Numbered from the stretch's first letter, positions 1-11,997 are shown. The stretch: DNA of 64,000 nucleotides from Ancistrus triradiatus (GCA_025084515.1 JAJAGP010001329.1:124001-188000); one strand, 5' to 3'. Numbers and translations: made by a program. Notes: generated by a model from the sequence alone, not told the origin.

Positions 1-19
1 CAATTTTACAAAAATCTTG

Positions 20-214
20 GACTGTGGTAGCCTAGCAGGTAAAGTACTGGACTATGGACCAGAAGGTCCAGGGTTCAAATCCCACCTCTGCCAAGCTGCC
101 ACTGTTGGGTCCTTGAGCAAGACCCTTAACCCACAATTGCTTGGATTGTAAGACTGTATCAGTTGTAAGTCGCTCTGGATAAGGGCGTCTGCTAAATGCT
201 GTAAATGTAAATGT
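20..214 (+). mobile_element. tRNA-derived SINE with L2/UnaL2-like tail
   Basis: Pol III A box tagcctagcag at 28-38 and B box ggttcaaatcc at 72-82 are followed by a SINE body. The 3' tail is cgctctggataagggcgtct, then tgtaaatgtaaatg. The tail matches the stem-loop and TGTAA-type repeats known for L2-clade (UnaL2-like) LINEs, the inferred mobilising partner. The same family recurs at 29219, 38955 and 52138. Confidence 0.8.
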
Positions 215-307
215 TATGTATTAGAATTAAACAAAGTAAAATTCTATATTTAGCTTCTGTTTATTTAAAGTATTACTATAAACTTAATTAGGTAACTTAG
301 TTTAATT

Positions 308-482
308 CTTACATATAACAGCTAGGCTGCCTAAAGAAGTTTGGCTCCCTTTTTAAGTCTTGGTCCTCCCGAGGTTCATTCCTTAAACTCTCTAAATGTT
401 ATTTCCACTGCCACCCTTGCTCAGTTAGGACTTTGAGTCTAGATTTAGTAAATCTGCTTTGAAACAATGCTACGTTGTAAAA
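308..482 (+). repeat. Dispersed fish repeat ('cctcccgaggtt' family), copy 1
   Basis: Shares ttaagtcttggtcctcccga, tgccacccttgctca and gctttgaaacaatgct with copies at 51270 (+), 5390 (-) and 39765 (-). No coding potential or terminal repeats were recognised, and the class is unknown. Confidence 0.6.
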
Positions 483-1534
483 GGGACTCTTGCATTGCAT
501 CTTCACTTGCATGTTCTTTATTGCACCCATCTGCATTTGCATGCTTTCCTTTGCTTCTTTTACACCCACAGTTCTTATGATCTATTTGAACTGCTACTGC
601 ACCTGCTCTAAAGCCTGTTTTTGGTATTTATTAGTCTTTTCCAATATGTTGGTATTTGATATTTGTTGTTCTTGTCCTCAGTTGTATAACACCTTTGTCT
701 CGTGTCTTGTCCAGTTGCTGACAACTTTTTTCTCGTCTCCACTTGTAAGCGCTACCTAGCATTCCACTACTTTGTTTCTACCAGTATCTGCTTGTACGTG
801 ACAAATAAAACTTGGCCTTTTGAATTCAAATGACAAAATGCAATAAATGCTACTTTGTTCGTAAATGAGCCGACAGAAAGGAGAAAATGTGAGGAACGAA
901 TAAGAGTGAGTGAGAGAGAAAGGAACTGTTGTGAAATTTAATTTGGAAATCAATCAGCATTCATTAGCCCGCGAGGCATCGTCGCCGTTTCCCTCTCGCC
1001 CTCTCTCTCTCGCTAACGAAACATTCTGGCACTCAGCATGGCACCAGGCGTACTCACTGCTCACCCAGGCATCGCCCGCTTTCCTCGCCGCGCCGCTCTC
1101 TAACCAAACTTTACCCCCGCCACTCTCATTAGCATGTCATTAGCATTTCATTTGAATGCCCCTTTTTCTTTGCAGAACTTCCCTCGTTTCACTTTAATTG
1201 TGTTTTGTTCTTGATGGAGCAGAAGGAACGGAGCGTTTACAGAGTTTTAGCTCACGGAAATAGCCATCCATCAGGATACCGATAAAAGAAAACATGAGTA
1301 AATCATCTGAGGGCAAAGACGGAAAGTCAGAGGTTAAACAGCGCTTAAAGCAACAGGATTTGTATTTTACAATTTTTTACAATTCTTCATTTAGCCTACA
1401 TCTGGTCCATTATTGCTGTGTTTTGTTTATAGTTTTGCACTAAAGGTATCACTAGGTGACTGAGCCTTATGTTCCTCTCTTTCTATTAATTTTGCCATCT
1501 CCATGTCCAGGAGTCAACTCTCGGGTCTCTGCTG
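483..1534. other. Gene-free sequence
   Basis: Mostly unique AT-rich DNA with no credible exon. The stretch 960-1200 is pyrimidine-rich with repeated cattagca words (ctcattagcatgtcattagc) and resembles developmental non-coding DNA. This cannot be tested here. Confidence 0.4.
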
Positions 1535-2726
1535 TGCAAGTCTGTAACGTATGAGTCCAAGTTACAGTGGGGGAAAAAAAAGTATTTAGTCACTGATTGT
1601 GCAAGTTCTCCTACTTAGAAAGATGAGAGAGGTCTGTAATTTCCATCATAGGTACACTTCAACTATGAGAAACAAAATGAGAAGAAAAAAAAAATCAGGA
1701 AATCACATTGTAGGATTTTAAAAGAATTTAATTGTAAATTATGGTGGAAAATAAGTATTTGGTCAATAACAATGTGAGTCCAAGTTATGTCTTGAGTCTC
1801 TAGAGTGTGACTGAAATGCAGGTCTCTAACATGCATACAAATCCTGTCTCAAGTCTCTAACATGCAAGTCCAAGTTATGTTTAGTCTCTATGTTGAGTCT
1901 GTAACAAGCGAGTCCAATTCATGACCCTAGTCTCTAGAACGTAAGTCCGAGTCAAGTCTTGAGTTTTAAAATTCACATTTAAGTACAGTCTGGAGTCAGT
2001 AGAGTGAGCCTGAGGCGAGTTTTTGCCATGCATACAAGTTAAATCTCGGCTCTTAAGTGTGCAGAGAAGTCTCTCTACGGTGTGAGTCCAAGTCGAGTCT
2101 CTAATGCGAGTCCAAGTTATTTTGAGTCTTGAGTATGAGTCCGAGTCAGGTCTCGAGCCTCTAATGTACAAGTCCAAGTAGAGTCTCTAGTCTACAGTGT
2201 GGGAGTCCGAGTCGAGTCTGTAACAAGCACGTCTCGAGTCTCTAGAGTGCGAGTCTGAGGAGAGTCTCTTGCAAGAAAGTGCAAGTATAAGTACAGTCTT
2301 GAGTCTCTAGTGTGAGTCTCAAGTTTCTAGTCCAAGTTGAGCCTCTAGAGTCAGGTCTCTTTACAGAGTGAGTCCGAGGTGAGGTTCTAACAAGTGAATC
2401 CAATGTCAACCTGTGTCTAGAGTGCGAGTCCGAGTCAAGTCTTGAATCTTCAATATGTAAAACTTGTAAGTAATGTCCTGAGTCTCAAGTGTCTATAGTG
2501 AGACTGATTCGAGTCTGGCCTGCAAATCCAAATTAAGTCCCGACTTTCTGGAGTTCGGTCATGTCTCTACAGTGTGAGTCAGAGACGAGTCTCAAGCACA
2601 CAAGTCCAAGTTATGTCTCGAGTTTCTAGTGTGAGACCAAGTCAAGTCTCGAGTCGTTAATGTGCAGGTCTAAAGAGTCTCAAGTTTCTAGTGTGCAAGT
2701 CCGAGTTAAGTCTTGACTCTTTAGAG
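1535..2726. repeat. Degenerate satellite, unit words 'gagtccaagtc' / 'gagtctctag'
   Basis: Imperfect tandem words such as gtgcgagtccaagtcgagtc and tctcgagtctctagtgtg repeat roughly every 30-40 bases. They continue past an inserted element at 3033-3075, and a smaller cluster occurs at 22605-22895. A Tc1-like fragment (1565-1773) and a hAT-like MITE (2727-3032) sit inside the array. Confidence 0.7.
1565..1773 (+). mobile_element. Tc1-like element, 5' terminal fragment
   Basis: Begins TA then cagtgggggaaaaaaaagta and continues with tttagtcactgattgtgcaa. It ends ggaaaataagtatttggtca followed by satellite again. This is the terminal region of a widespread fish Tc1/mariner family. The transposase part is missing, so it is a deleted or truncated copy inside the satellite. 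Confidence 0.65.
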
Positions 2727-3032
2727 CAGTGGTTCCTGTGCACGTGTTTTAAGAGTAAATAACCATAATTAAATATATTGGCTAGTGTGTGCTTTAATCT
2801 TTAAGACACAAAGATTTGTTCAGTGAACTCTGTGGTCGCTCAACCAACTGGGCAAGATGGAATAAAAATAAAGTCAAATGTTAAACCATGTTTGATTTAT
2901 TCAATAAGAAGGGGCAGTTTTGTACAAGTTAGTATTAATTCTAGTGGAGTTCGGAAGCAAAAGAAGTATACACACGTGTCGGGGTGGGATAGAGGAGCTC
3001 GAATATATTCTTATTTACAAAAGGGACCACTG
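2727..3032. mobile_element. hAT-like MITE (306 bp) with 8-bp target duplication
   Basis: Ends are cagtggttcc and gggaccactg (9/10 inverted match, typical hAT CAGTGG ends). It is flanked by ctttagag (2719-2726) and ctctagag (3033-3040), a 7/8 match of the 8-bp length used by hAT transposases. Satellite sequence continues on both sides. The interior has no transposase frame, so it is non-autonomous. Confidence 0.75.
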
Positions 3033-3387
3033 CTCTAGAGTGCGAGTTTGAATCCAATCTTTAGTGCATGTTGACTTAGTAAATTAATGATCTGTCATCT
3101 TAATGATTTGAAAGCTAATGAATCCAAACACATCCTGATAGACCAGCTACATGTAGTGTTGAAGTGGATGCGGTGTGCATTTTCGTCACAGCTAGACTCT
3201 TTAAAGGACTCACCGTCTGTAGTCTGGTGCTTTATATCTGTAACATATAAGACAACAAACAAACCATCACCAAGCTGATTTCAGATTAAAAATGAATCCT
3301 AAATTAGTAGGGTATTCGGATTTACATCACAGGTATTTTCATTTATGTGCCTCATATTCACTTGGTCAACCATATATGGCTGAGGGA

Positions 3388-3390
<3 letters not shown>

Positions 3391-3436
<46 letters not shown>

Positions 3437-3456
3437 CTCACACACACACACACACA

Positions 3457-3489
<33 letters not shown>
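3391..3489. repeat. Compound (CT)n(CA)n microsatellite
   Basis: (CT)n at 3391-3429 passes directly into (CA)n to 3489, with two CT interruptions. The flanks (3076-3390 and 3490-3880) hold no recognisable gene, only a short (AAT)n near 3673. Confidence 0.95.
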
Positions 3490-3491
<2 letters not shown>

Positions 3492-3884
3492 GCTAATTAG
3501 CTGGCTGTCAGAGAGGAGGATAGGGTCATGCAGGCAATTAAGAGTGTGACAGCTGAACGAGTGTTGGAGTGTGTAGCCCAGCACTGACAAAGTGAGGGCT
3601 TGATCTCGCCGGTGTGTGATCCGCCTCATACACCATCACACCGGAAACATCACTGATTCATTAATTAACTCCTAATAATAATAATAATAATAATAATGTT
3701 AGTAATTAACAGGACATAAAAAATCTAAAAATACCTGAAATATCTATTTTTATCACTATAAAGCAATTTTAACTGCAAACTCCAAAACTCCACCGATTCA
3801 CCAATTCTTTAAACTGCACCGACTTAGCAGATACAGACCATCTCAGAATATTTATACACCCTGATCAACTTGTAACTCTGACCC

Positions 3885-4380
3885 AACCTACCCAAACATT
3901 GTTGCATCCCGAGTGCACCCCTTCATGCCAACACCATTCCCTATTTCTGCAGGATAATGCATCCTACCGCACCGCACAAAATGCTCACGACTGGTTTCAT
4001 AAACATGAAAAAAAGGCTACAAATTCCCAAGATCTAAATCCAATCCAGTGTCTGTGGGGTGTGCTGGACAAACAAGTCCATTCCATGGAGGCCCAAACTC
4101 TCAGCTTACAGGACTTAAAGGATCTGCTGCTAATATTTTGGTGCCAGATACCACAGGACACCTTCAGAGGTCTCGAGGAGCATCGGGTTTGTCCCCCCTC
4201 AGACCACTGTACAAATACTCACCATTTAACAGCAGCAATACGTTCTGTGAAACAGGTCGCTGACCGGACACTACCATAGTCACATATTCCTTTTATGCTA
4301 CTCTGACGTAAATATAAAGGGTATTTTCACAAGAAGACTGCATGCAAACGATACGTAAATGCACCAGACATTGCTAACCC
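3885..4380 (+). pseudogene. Tc1/mariner transposase C-terminal fossil
   Basis: An open frame at 3899-4279 reads LFLQDNASYRTAQNAHDWF, then SQDLNPIQCLWGVLDKQVHS. These are the second catalytic D region (QDNA) and the DLNPI..LW motif around the third acidic residue of Tc1 transposases. The N-terminal DNA-binding part is absent, and the start lies inside the domain. It is a decayed DDE transposase. The terminal sequence gtaaatataaagggtat near 4310 recurs at 61060. Confidence 0.75.
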
Positions 4381-4951
4381 GAGTGTAGCACGTAGCATAG
4401 CTGCTTTCTCCCTGATCCTGTCTCTCTCTCTAATATCCCTGCATGTTGAATTTGGTCAACCGCTAACGGTTAAAAGAAAATATACATTATTATTGACATT
4501 ATCATTATTATGGAGGCCTGTTTTGGGCTTCTTTTGTTTCAACCCAATTTGATTTGTTTTGGCCTTGTTTCCATAGACCTGGTTAATTACTCATGCGGGA
4601 TCTGGCAACCCTGTCTGAGATGCTCTGTTGTTTATGGACCGAGACAACTGCTGTGTGCTTGTAGTGTCTGTTTTGCTCGGTTTATTGTTGAATAAAACAC
4701 AATATCATGAAAGATCACAACTGAATCTACTATATATTTTATTTGGGACATTTTGCAACAAATTCAGAACCACTTATCAGTTGATATGGAGTGGCGTTAG
4801 ATGTGTTTTCTTGCTGATAGTCTGACTGTGACTTGTTTTGAATCTGGCCGCTGCTCTCCCCTCTTTCCAGCACTCTGTACCACCACTGGATCTTCTAGCG
4901 AGTGTCTGGTTGCAAGCAGATGCAAACATTTCTGCAGCTAAACACTGATTC

Positions 4952-4990
<39 letters not shown>

Positions 4991-5389
4991 CCTCATGCTG
5001 TGCAGTAACCAGCTGTAATTTCCCACTCATCGCCTCATGATAGATGCTCGTCTGAAGCTGGCACTAAATGTCACAGCAAGAAGCCAATCAGATTGGAATA
5101 TGACGACCGCTAAATGGGCAAACGCGCAGCAAGCCGAGCCTTAGAGTTACTAAAACAAAGCTGTACATAACTTGTAATGAAATACAACAGGTCAAGGTGT
5201 TAACTCAACTTTCCTGGAACTAAGTGATAACTTTCATGTCAGTGAATCGATGCAGAAACTTAGCCAATGATCTCGAGCTCTAACCCAAAATGAAATGGTG
5301 CAGCGATGGAAAACGCAGACATGTTAATTCAGAACTAAAATTAAGCGTCGCAGACTAGTACGTCAATCTTTTCCCATACATAACGATCT
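4381..5389. other. Gene-free sequence with (GT)n
   Basis: A (TG)n microsatellite lies at 4954-4989. The remainder is unique AT-rich DNA with no convincing exon or repeat. Confidence 0.45.
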
Positions 5390-5535
5390 TACAACTTCTC
5401 CCCTGTTGCTGTTGCTGAAAATCCCTAAACATTATAAGGAAGAAAACTTTGGAGGACCAAGACTCAAAAAGGGACCTGATCTGCTTATGTGGCCTAGATG
5501 AAAAATGTAAGAATGAATGCAATTTATCTAGTCAT
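5390..5535 (-). repeat. Dispersed fish repeat ('cctcccgaggtt' family), copy 2
   Basis: Reads in reverse: ccctaaacattataaggaag and aggaccaagactcaaaaagg are the complement of the words in the copies at 308 and 51270. The following 5536-5990 is featureless. Confidence 0.55.
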
Positions 5536-5989
5536 ATAAGTCTGTATGAAAAGTTCAAAATAGTTTTAGGTATCTGCACTTTACTTGATTGAGAGTCATG
5601 TGTGACACTCTGAAAGTATAAAGTCTTTCTGACACTTTTTAAAGTTCAGCATAATGCATTGCACTCCAAAAAGAACGGTATACACTTTAGACTGTGTTTA
5701 TGAATCAGACACTAGGGGTTTATCCATGTCCCTGAAACGCTAACTACTATTCTGTCATGAATATAAGACATATTAAAAAACTATAATATTTCTAAACGTG
5801 TTGCACAAGACTTGTTTAATGAACTAGTGTAGTGTAGTTTAAAAGAACTGTTCTAAAAATGGTTGAGGCTGCAGTTTAAAATGCAGTGAGTGTGTTCAGA
5901 GTCTTTTGGGTCAAATATCATGATTTACTTCATTACTGAATATTACCATGTCTAGATATGAGAGATTTAGGAGCATTTATTTAAAATAA

Positions 5990-6330
5990 TCCAAAGTATT
6001 TTTGTATATTTTGGTTCCTTGTGTCTGAAACCGTTTTGATTCTGTTGTTGCTGTGCTTAGATAAGGATGATAAGGTCATGTGTAGGATTTTTTGCAGATG
6101 ATTCATGTAGTTAAACCATTATGTAGGCTCAGTGTCATGGATCTGTACCTCTTATCCGTACCTCTAAAACTGAGTTAAAATGGCTTTTAAAATTTCTCTT
6201 TCACTTTAAGTACATTTAGTAGTACGCACTTTTATACTGCTACTTGAGTAAAATAAGCTTGCATGAGCCATACTTTTGGCTTTTTAAACTTAAAAATACT
6301 TAAGCAGATTGGTAGTACTTTTACTAAAGT
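5990..6330 (+). repeat. Dispersed repeat shared with 62620-62870
   Basis: Ordered shared words are tttttgcagatgattcatgt, cctcagtgtcatggatctg-like sequence, aagtacatttagtag and ctacttgagtaaaata. The same order recurs at 62620-62870, so this is a repeat family. No coding potential or ends were defined. Confidence 0.6.
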
Positions 6331-6589
6331 AAAGAAATATTAAAAAGCGAACATTTCACAGCTTAAACTACTAATTTTAAGTTGAACGCGAGTATATTAG
6401 CGTAGGCTAAGATGGCGTAATCCGTCAGTAGCCGGGCTGAGCCCGCTGAAGGTGGGCACTAAGTTGACATTGACAACAGACGGCAGGTTTGACAGTGTCC
6501 CCTAAACTCTATTAAGAAAAAAAAGCGATGCTTTGCTAGGTACACATTCGGCATGGTTCAGAGGGGAGCGCTTTTTCAATCTCGTCTCT

Positions 6590-7230
6590 ATCATTTTTGA
6601 ATATCATTAGCGACGAGCAGTCCATTTTCCATGCTTGCCAGCTCAAGTCCCAGAGAGATTCGGGCGAGAGAGATAGACGTACAGGGAGAGAGAGAGACTG
6701 GCACAGAGAGAGGAGGAGAGAGAAAGGAAGTCTGGTGATTTATCATCTTAGGGCCGGGCCGTGCATTGACATTAAGGGCTGATGAGAAGAGCGTGTTGCT
6801 GCGATATTAACAGCCTGTTATCATTTCAAATCTTTCACACAGGCGCGCTCGGTCCGACCGCCGGCGTTCCCCGCACCGGCGCCGGTGTGACAGGCGGAGA
6901 GGCGGCAGAGGCGGCAGCTCTCTCGATGACTGGGCTCGATCACCTGTGACAGTTTTGATTTGATGTCACTTTTCCCCCGTGCGCACTTTGTCTGAGCGGT
7001 TAAGAGGTAATTGTGTGACATTAGCATGGAGGAACGGGAAAAGGAGGCGAGGGAGGGGGCGCCGACTCTCGCTTTGTCTCGAAACACGGCGGAAGTCGAG
7101 GGGGGCGGGCCGACGTTATAAATGGCATCCATTTCCCAAACCGTTGTGGAACGCACCGCCGCGGGGCAGAAGGGGGTTGTGGGTAGAAAGAGGCTCTTTT
7201 TCTCAGGGGGAGCGACGTTGAGACGAAGGA
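6590..7230. promoter_or_regulatory. CpG-rich block with GC box and TATA-like site
   Basis: A GC- and CpG-rich stretch (6840-7230) in otherwise AT-rich DNA. It has a GC box (gggggcgggc, 7101-7110) and TATAAA at 7117-7122, plus cattagc and ggtaattg words. It could be an unannotated promoter or an enhancer with CpG-island character. No splice-linked coding exon was found downstream. A (GT)n lies at 7280-7302. Confidence 0.35.
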
Positions 7231-7552
7231 AACACACCTCAGGTAGTCTGGTATCAGAACAGACCCACCACGTATCATCTGTGTGTGTGTGTGTGTGTGT
7301 GTAACGTACCTTTGTCCTTCTGCTGCTTCTGTTTTCACGCATAAAGACTTGTTCGGAAAAGTTTAGGCGCCCCTTTTCTAGATTTAAAAAGATAAACTTG
7401 TCAGGGAGCATCATTTCTGAGGACATGAATTTTAAAAAGCAGCATGTATAAAAAATGTTTAGGCATTGTTTTTTATGAGAACTATTATCTGCCCTTTCGG
7501 TGCATTCAAATGTAAAGAACGTTGTATTTAAGTTTGTTATCCGTGTTTTCTT

Positions 7553-7872
7553 ATCCGCTTAATCCTGATCAGGGTCGCGGGAAATCCGGTGCCTAGCCGG
7601 TGACACAAGGCCGGAACAACCCCAGGCGGGGCGCCAACCCATCGTAGGGCATACACACACACTCACACATGCACACACTGAGAGCACTTTTTTAGAAACT
7701 CCGAATAACCTAAAGCACGTCTTTGGACTGTGGGGGAAACCGGAGTACCCGGAGTAAACCCACGCAGACACAAGGAGAACATGCAAAGTCTACACAGAAA
7801 GGACCCAGGTCGCTCCAAATGGGATCGAACCCAGGACCTTCTTGCAGTGAGGCGACAGTGCTACCCACTTTT
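7553..7872 (-). mobile_element. SINE-like composite fish repeat
   Basis: In reverse complement it starts with a tRNA-like head (gggtagcactgtcgcctcac, then gggttcgatccca). It continues with the common fish/amphibian module ttctccttgtgtctgcgtgg and cccacagtccaaagacgtgc, and ends near gatcaggattaagcgg. Related pieces lie at 18722, 26415, 30900, 33425 and 39144. The family name is not assigned. Confidence 0.7.
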
Positions 7873-8564
7873 TAAAAATCGGCAAAACGTATAAAGAACA
7901 CAAACATTTAGTACAGTAACTTCTAGAAGCTTACCAAGATAACTATAATGATTACACCAAAGCATACCCTCACTTTGCTGGTTGAGGGGTCCAGAGGTGG
8001 TCCAGGAGGGGTCTGGAGGGGTCATGGGGTGCAGACCGAGCCATGCCTTGGATGAGTTGCCGGTCCATCTCTGAAGATTTCCCTGTTGGAGTGCCGGGGA
8101 ACACTCCCCTGTCAGACTTCCTGTCTGTCAGGCATGGTCAGTTATCCATGTGATGCCCGATCTTGGCTGCCATGGCTGCAGTGCCACCTAAGAGCCAAGA
8201 GTCTATTAAATAAACCTAAATAATAAAATAGACTCAAGTAAGGAAAGAAACGTGACAGTAACTTCAAACTAAACTGAACTTCGCACTGAAAAGAACGTAA
8301 AAGCTAAATCACCATTTATGGACACACCTGATATATAACTCTTATATTACAGAAAGTGCCCTAGATACGAACCAGTTCCGTTCCGACAGTGGTCTCCAAA
8401 AGTTTGTATGTCCAACATATTTAGCCTAAGTATCCAGCTTGTGAGCATTTATCGAGATGCTTTGGATTGGGTAAACAGATTCCACATTTTTTCCAAAATT
8501 TTTTCCCATAGGAATGAATAGGGTGCAAAAGTTTTGGCACCCTTCTCATATCACAATGTTACAA
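7873..8564. other. Gene-free sequence, probable old repeats
   Basis: The stretch 7970-8200 contains repeat-like text (gccggtccatctctg), and 8385-8560 contains ggtgcaaaagttttggcacc-like wording typical of transposon ends. Neither could be assigned. Confidence 0.3.
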
Positions 8565-8990
8565 ATACACTAATAACACCCCACCAACCACATGGGATAA
8601 CTTAACAACCACCTAGCAACACCATAGCAACCTCCTGGGACACCATAGCAACCACATAGCAACCACCTGAGACACCATAGCAACCAATTGGGACACCATA
8701 GCAACCACATTGGACACCATAGCAGCCACCTAGCAATGCCATAGCAACCACTTGGGACACCATAGCAACCACCTAGCAACACCATAACAACTGTCTAGGA
8801 TGTCATAGCAACCATCTGGGACACCATAGCAACCACCTCGCAACCCCTTAGCAATACCATATCAGCCACATGGGACACTATAGCAACACCATAGCAACCA
8901 CCTGGTACAAAATACCAACACCAAAGCAAGCACATCTGATACCATAGTGATGCCATAGCAACCAAATAGTAATGCCTTAGCAACCACATA
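8565..8990. repeat. Minisatellite 'accatagcaaccacct'
   Basis: About twenty degenerate copies of words such as caccatagcaaccacctagc and ctgggacaccatagcaac, in roughly 20-25 base steps. Open frames read through it only because the repeat lacks stops. Confidence 0.85.
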
Positions 8991-10929
8991 ATTCTGACAT
9001 ACCAAAACTGTTGCACTGTTGATCCTAACAACTGGAATACACTGTAGCTGCACAACCATACTGTGTGTCCTTCAGGAAATGCACTTTTCTAGTTTATATT
9101 ATTATACGACCATGCATATATTTATTACTCAATATACGTTGGACATGTCTGCAGCTCCAGTGCAAGTTTAAAGAAACAAACTTCAGGCACCAAACACGTC
9201 CGGTCTGATCGACTGCATGTGACGTGAGGGAGTCATGGTGTACATTTATTTTTTTCCAGTCGGTAGAAAAGCTTTCACTTTTTCCCACAAATGTAACAAA
9301 CGCACACAAACTGGGATCGTAAATCTACAGTGCTCAATGGGGTCTCATCCCTATTATGGACCCTTTAAGACTCATGATTCTTTTAACACCATAAGGCTTT
9401 CTGGAGCATTTTTAAACATTGATGAAGGCCGATCGGCTGATTAGGTCCCACACACACTCACGAGGCGCTTGAGGCGGGCCGGTGATAAACTGGCGCTCAT
9501 TAAACAAACCACGCAGAGTGTGAACAAACATCTCTAATCACAGCCTCTTAAAGACTCTTAATGAGCTGATGTAATTAGCCGGCACCAAGTAAATCTTTTC
9601 TCTCCCGATCTGTTTGCCAGGCTAATTTGTCTGCTATAGATTAGTGGATGAGGAGAGTGGGAGGAGGTGTGTGTGTGTGTGTGCTGTTCATATGGATGGT
9701 GTGTGTAATTTAGAGAGATGTTTGCCAGGTGATTTGTCTCTCATTGATCTCCACAAAGCAGAAGCGGTGATATCTAGGTATCGCTGCAGATTCGGACTCC
9801 TGTTCACTTGGCCTGAATAGTCCTCGTGGCTCACGTCAACGGAGGAGTCGCAGCAAATCTGAGAAGACTAATAGTTCTATTGTGAGGTGATTTGGAGCGC
9901 CGGCGTCCAGCCTTGATCCTGAAAATGTCCTCTTCTTCTCCGCCGGCGAGGATCTCGGGGTATAAACCTCATTCCTCCTTTATGTGAGAGGGAAAAAAAA
10001 TCCAAGAGGATCAAGAAAGAGAGAGGACGGGCTCCTAGTGGCCTGGCCTATTTCTGCCTGCCTTCGTCTCCCTTAGGCCACTTTTCAGCGTCCGTCCTCT
10101 ACACGCCGGCCTGATTCATTTGTTTTATCCCGATCCTGGATTTGCAGAGATACAAAGCAGATTAGATGACAAAAGCATATGGGAAGATAAAGGGCACTTA
10201 GGTAATGGGGTTTGACAGCCTCTTTGATGTGCCGAATGAAAAAAGCTGCCTTTCTCTTTCTCTAAATATGTTTGTTATTCAGTTTCTATGCCAACTACTT
10301 TTCAGCAGCCTAGGAAGCGTGGAAGGGGTTGTAGACTTTGGACATAGCTCTGAGAAATAGTCTCTGAAGGCTGTAAAGCTCAAGCAAAAAGTCCTCGACT
10401 CACTAAGTCCAAAATGCAGAAAAGTAGACGGGTTCCTTCCTCGGCTTTGTGTCCAATCCCTAAAAAGCTTCCCTTTTTGGAGACCTGTACCAGCTGGATG
10501 ATTTGGAGAAGTGAGGCTGCAAATTGTGAAGGATATAAAACAAAACTAGTACAAGTTTTACAGCTTCAGATAAAGATAGGATGCAACATTTAAGAGGTCC
10601 AAATGACAATCCAAAAGAGAGTAACTGTAAAAAAATTAATCAAATGGAAACTTTACAGCTTTAGATAAGATGAAAGATACGGATGTGATTAAATAGGGTT
10701 CACTAAAGTATATGGGGAAAAATGAAACACAATATTTGATTATTGTAACGGTTTGAGCACCTTTCCTGATGACAGGCGTGTTTTAGGAAGGTCTCAGAAG
10801 GTTACTGTAGAAACATCATATGTTAGATTGTTCCCTGACATCTCAGAGAAGCTCAAACTTTCTAAAATGCATTTTTAGAATTAGATAAAAGCAGTGGTGA
10901 CAGTAATAAGATTTACTTTCACTCAACTT
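8991..10929. other. Gene-free sequence with candidate non-coding element
   Basis: No exon found. The stretch 9530-9660 is unique and carries several homeodomain cores (cttaatgagc, gtaattagcc, ggctaattt, agattagtgg). The stretch 9700-10270 is unique with moderate GC. A short (GT)n lies at 9667-9682. Confidence 0.4.
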
Positions 10930-11522
10930 TGTATTTCAAATAAAGAATACGAGACATTCATTTTCTATGTTTTTTACTATTCATACTGAGAGCATAAGGA
11001 CACTGAGCACATTCTAATGACTTACCAAAAATATGTATTTTCACAAGAAATAAATAACCTCTCAATAATTTTGGTAACAGGATAGTAAGTCTAGATTGAC
11101 CTTCTCAGTCATCATTACAATATCATCAAATATACAATTAAAAAATGAGAGAACTTACTTTTGATCTTCCCATGATCTTCAGAAGATCCAGATCACACAG
11201 CTTCCTATGGATCATGTGACTTGGTATGTTCTCTAATTTTCAGAAATAGGAATATGTTAGGATAACAGGACTGAGAAAACAGGGGACATGAGTAAAACAT
11301 GTATTTTAAAGTAAATTCAGAAAAAATTAAGGCATAGATGGGATATGAAAAGATTTCTGAATGATTTTAATTATTATATTTAATTGTAAAGTGAACATTA
11401 GAGACCAGGGACAGGTCAAAATTTTCAGTGTTCTATAGGCAGTTTTTAGTAATGTTTTAAATGATATACCTTAAATTTGGAATTGCATCACTGTGCAGGA
11501 CACTTTGCTTAATAATAAAATG
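10930..11522 (-). repeat. Long dispersed repeat, inverted copy A
   Basis: Reverse-complement counterpart of 14165-14738. Both carry gatcttcccatgatcttcag/agatc, ggacactgagcacattctaa, tctctaattttcagaaat and ccctgcacactg-type words in opposite order. No transposase frame is seen. The class is unknown, probably a non-autonomous DNA transposon. Confidence 0.65.
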
Positions 11523-11927
11523 TTTTTACAGTAAATTATATTAATTATTTATACATGTAATGACCTGAGGATCCTTTATAAGGATCTGTGAAATGAAAAA
11601 AAAACCAAGTGATTTGGCTTTTATACCATTTATATTTAAAAGCAAGTACTTTTAACTTAACTGGAAGCTGAAAGGGAGAGCCTCTGCTTTTACTGGAGTA
11701 ATATTAACTAGCTGTATCTGTACTTCTACAAACATAAGAGTTCTGTAATTTTGTCCACATTAATAAAATGATGTTTTCCATCCAAATATACAACTTTGAA
11801 TGATAAAACTTTAAATGATGCATCAAATATTGCAAATAACAGGGTATTTAGGTACTTAGTGAAGATAAAGAGCAAGATAAGCAAGAGCTGAGATGATTAG
11901 AGTGCATAGCAAATGTCGAGTGTGTGA

Positions 11928-11997
<70 letters not shown>

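Noticed and set aside
28..95. Possible true tRNA gene
   Set aside because: A and B boxes are present, but the cloverleaf stems do not close and a SINE body plus L2-like tail follows; it is a SINE head.
6821..7426. 201-codon minus-strand frame and overlapping plus-strand frames
   Set aside because: Open because of high GC and a (GT)n tract (poly His-Thr). Frames exist in several phases and no homology is seen.
8565..8990. CRISPR-like spacing of repeats
   Set aside because: Degenerate tandem minisatellite in a vertebrate genome; no uniform spacers or cas genes.
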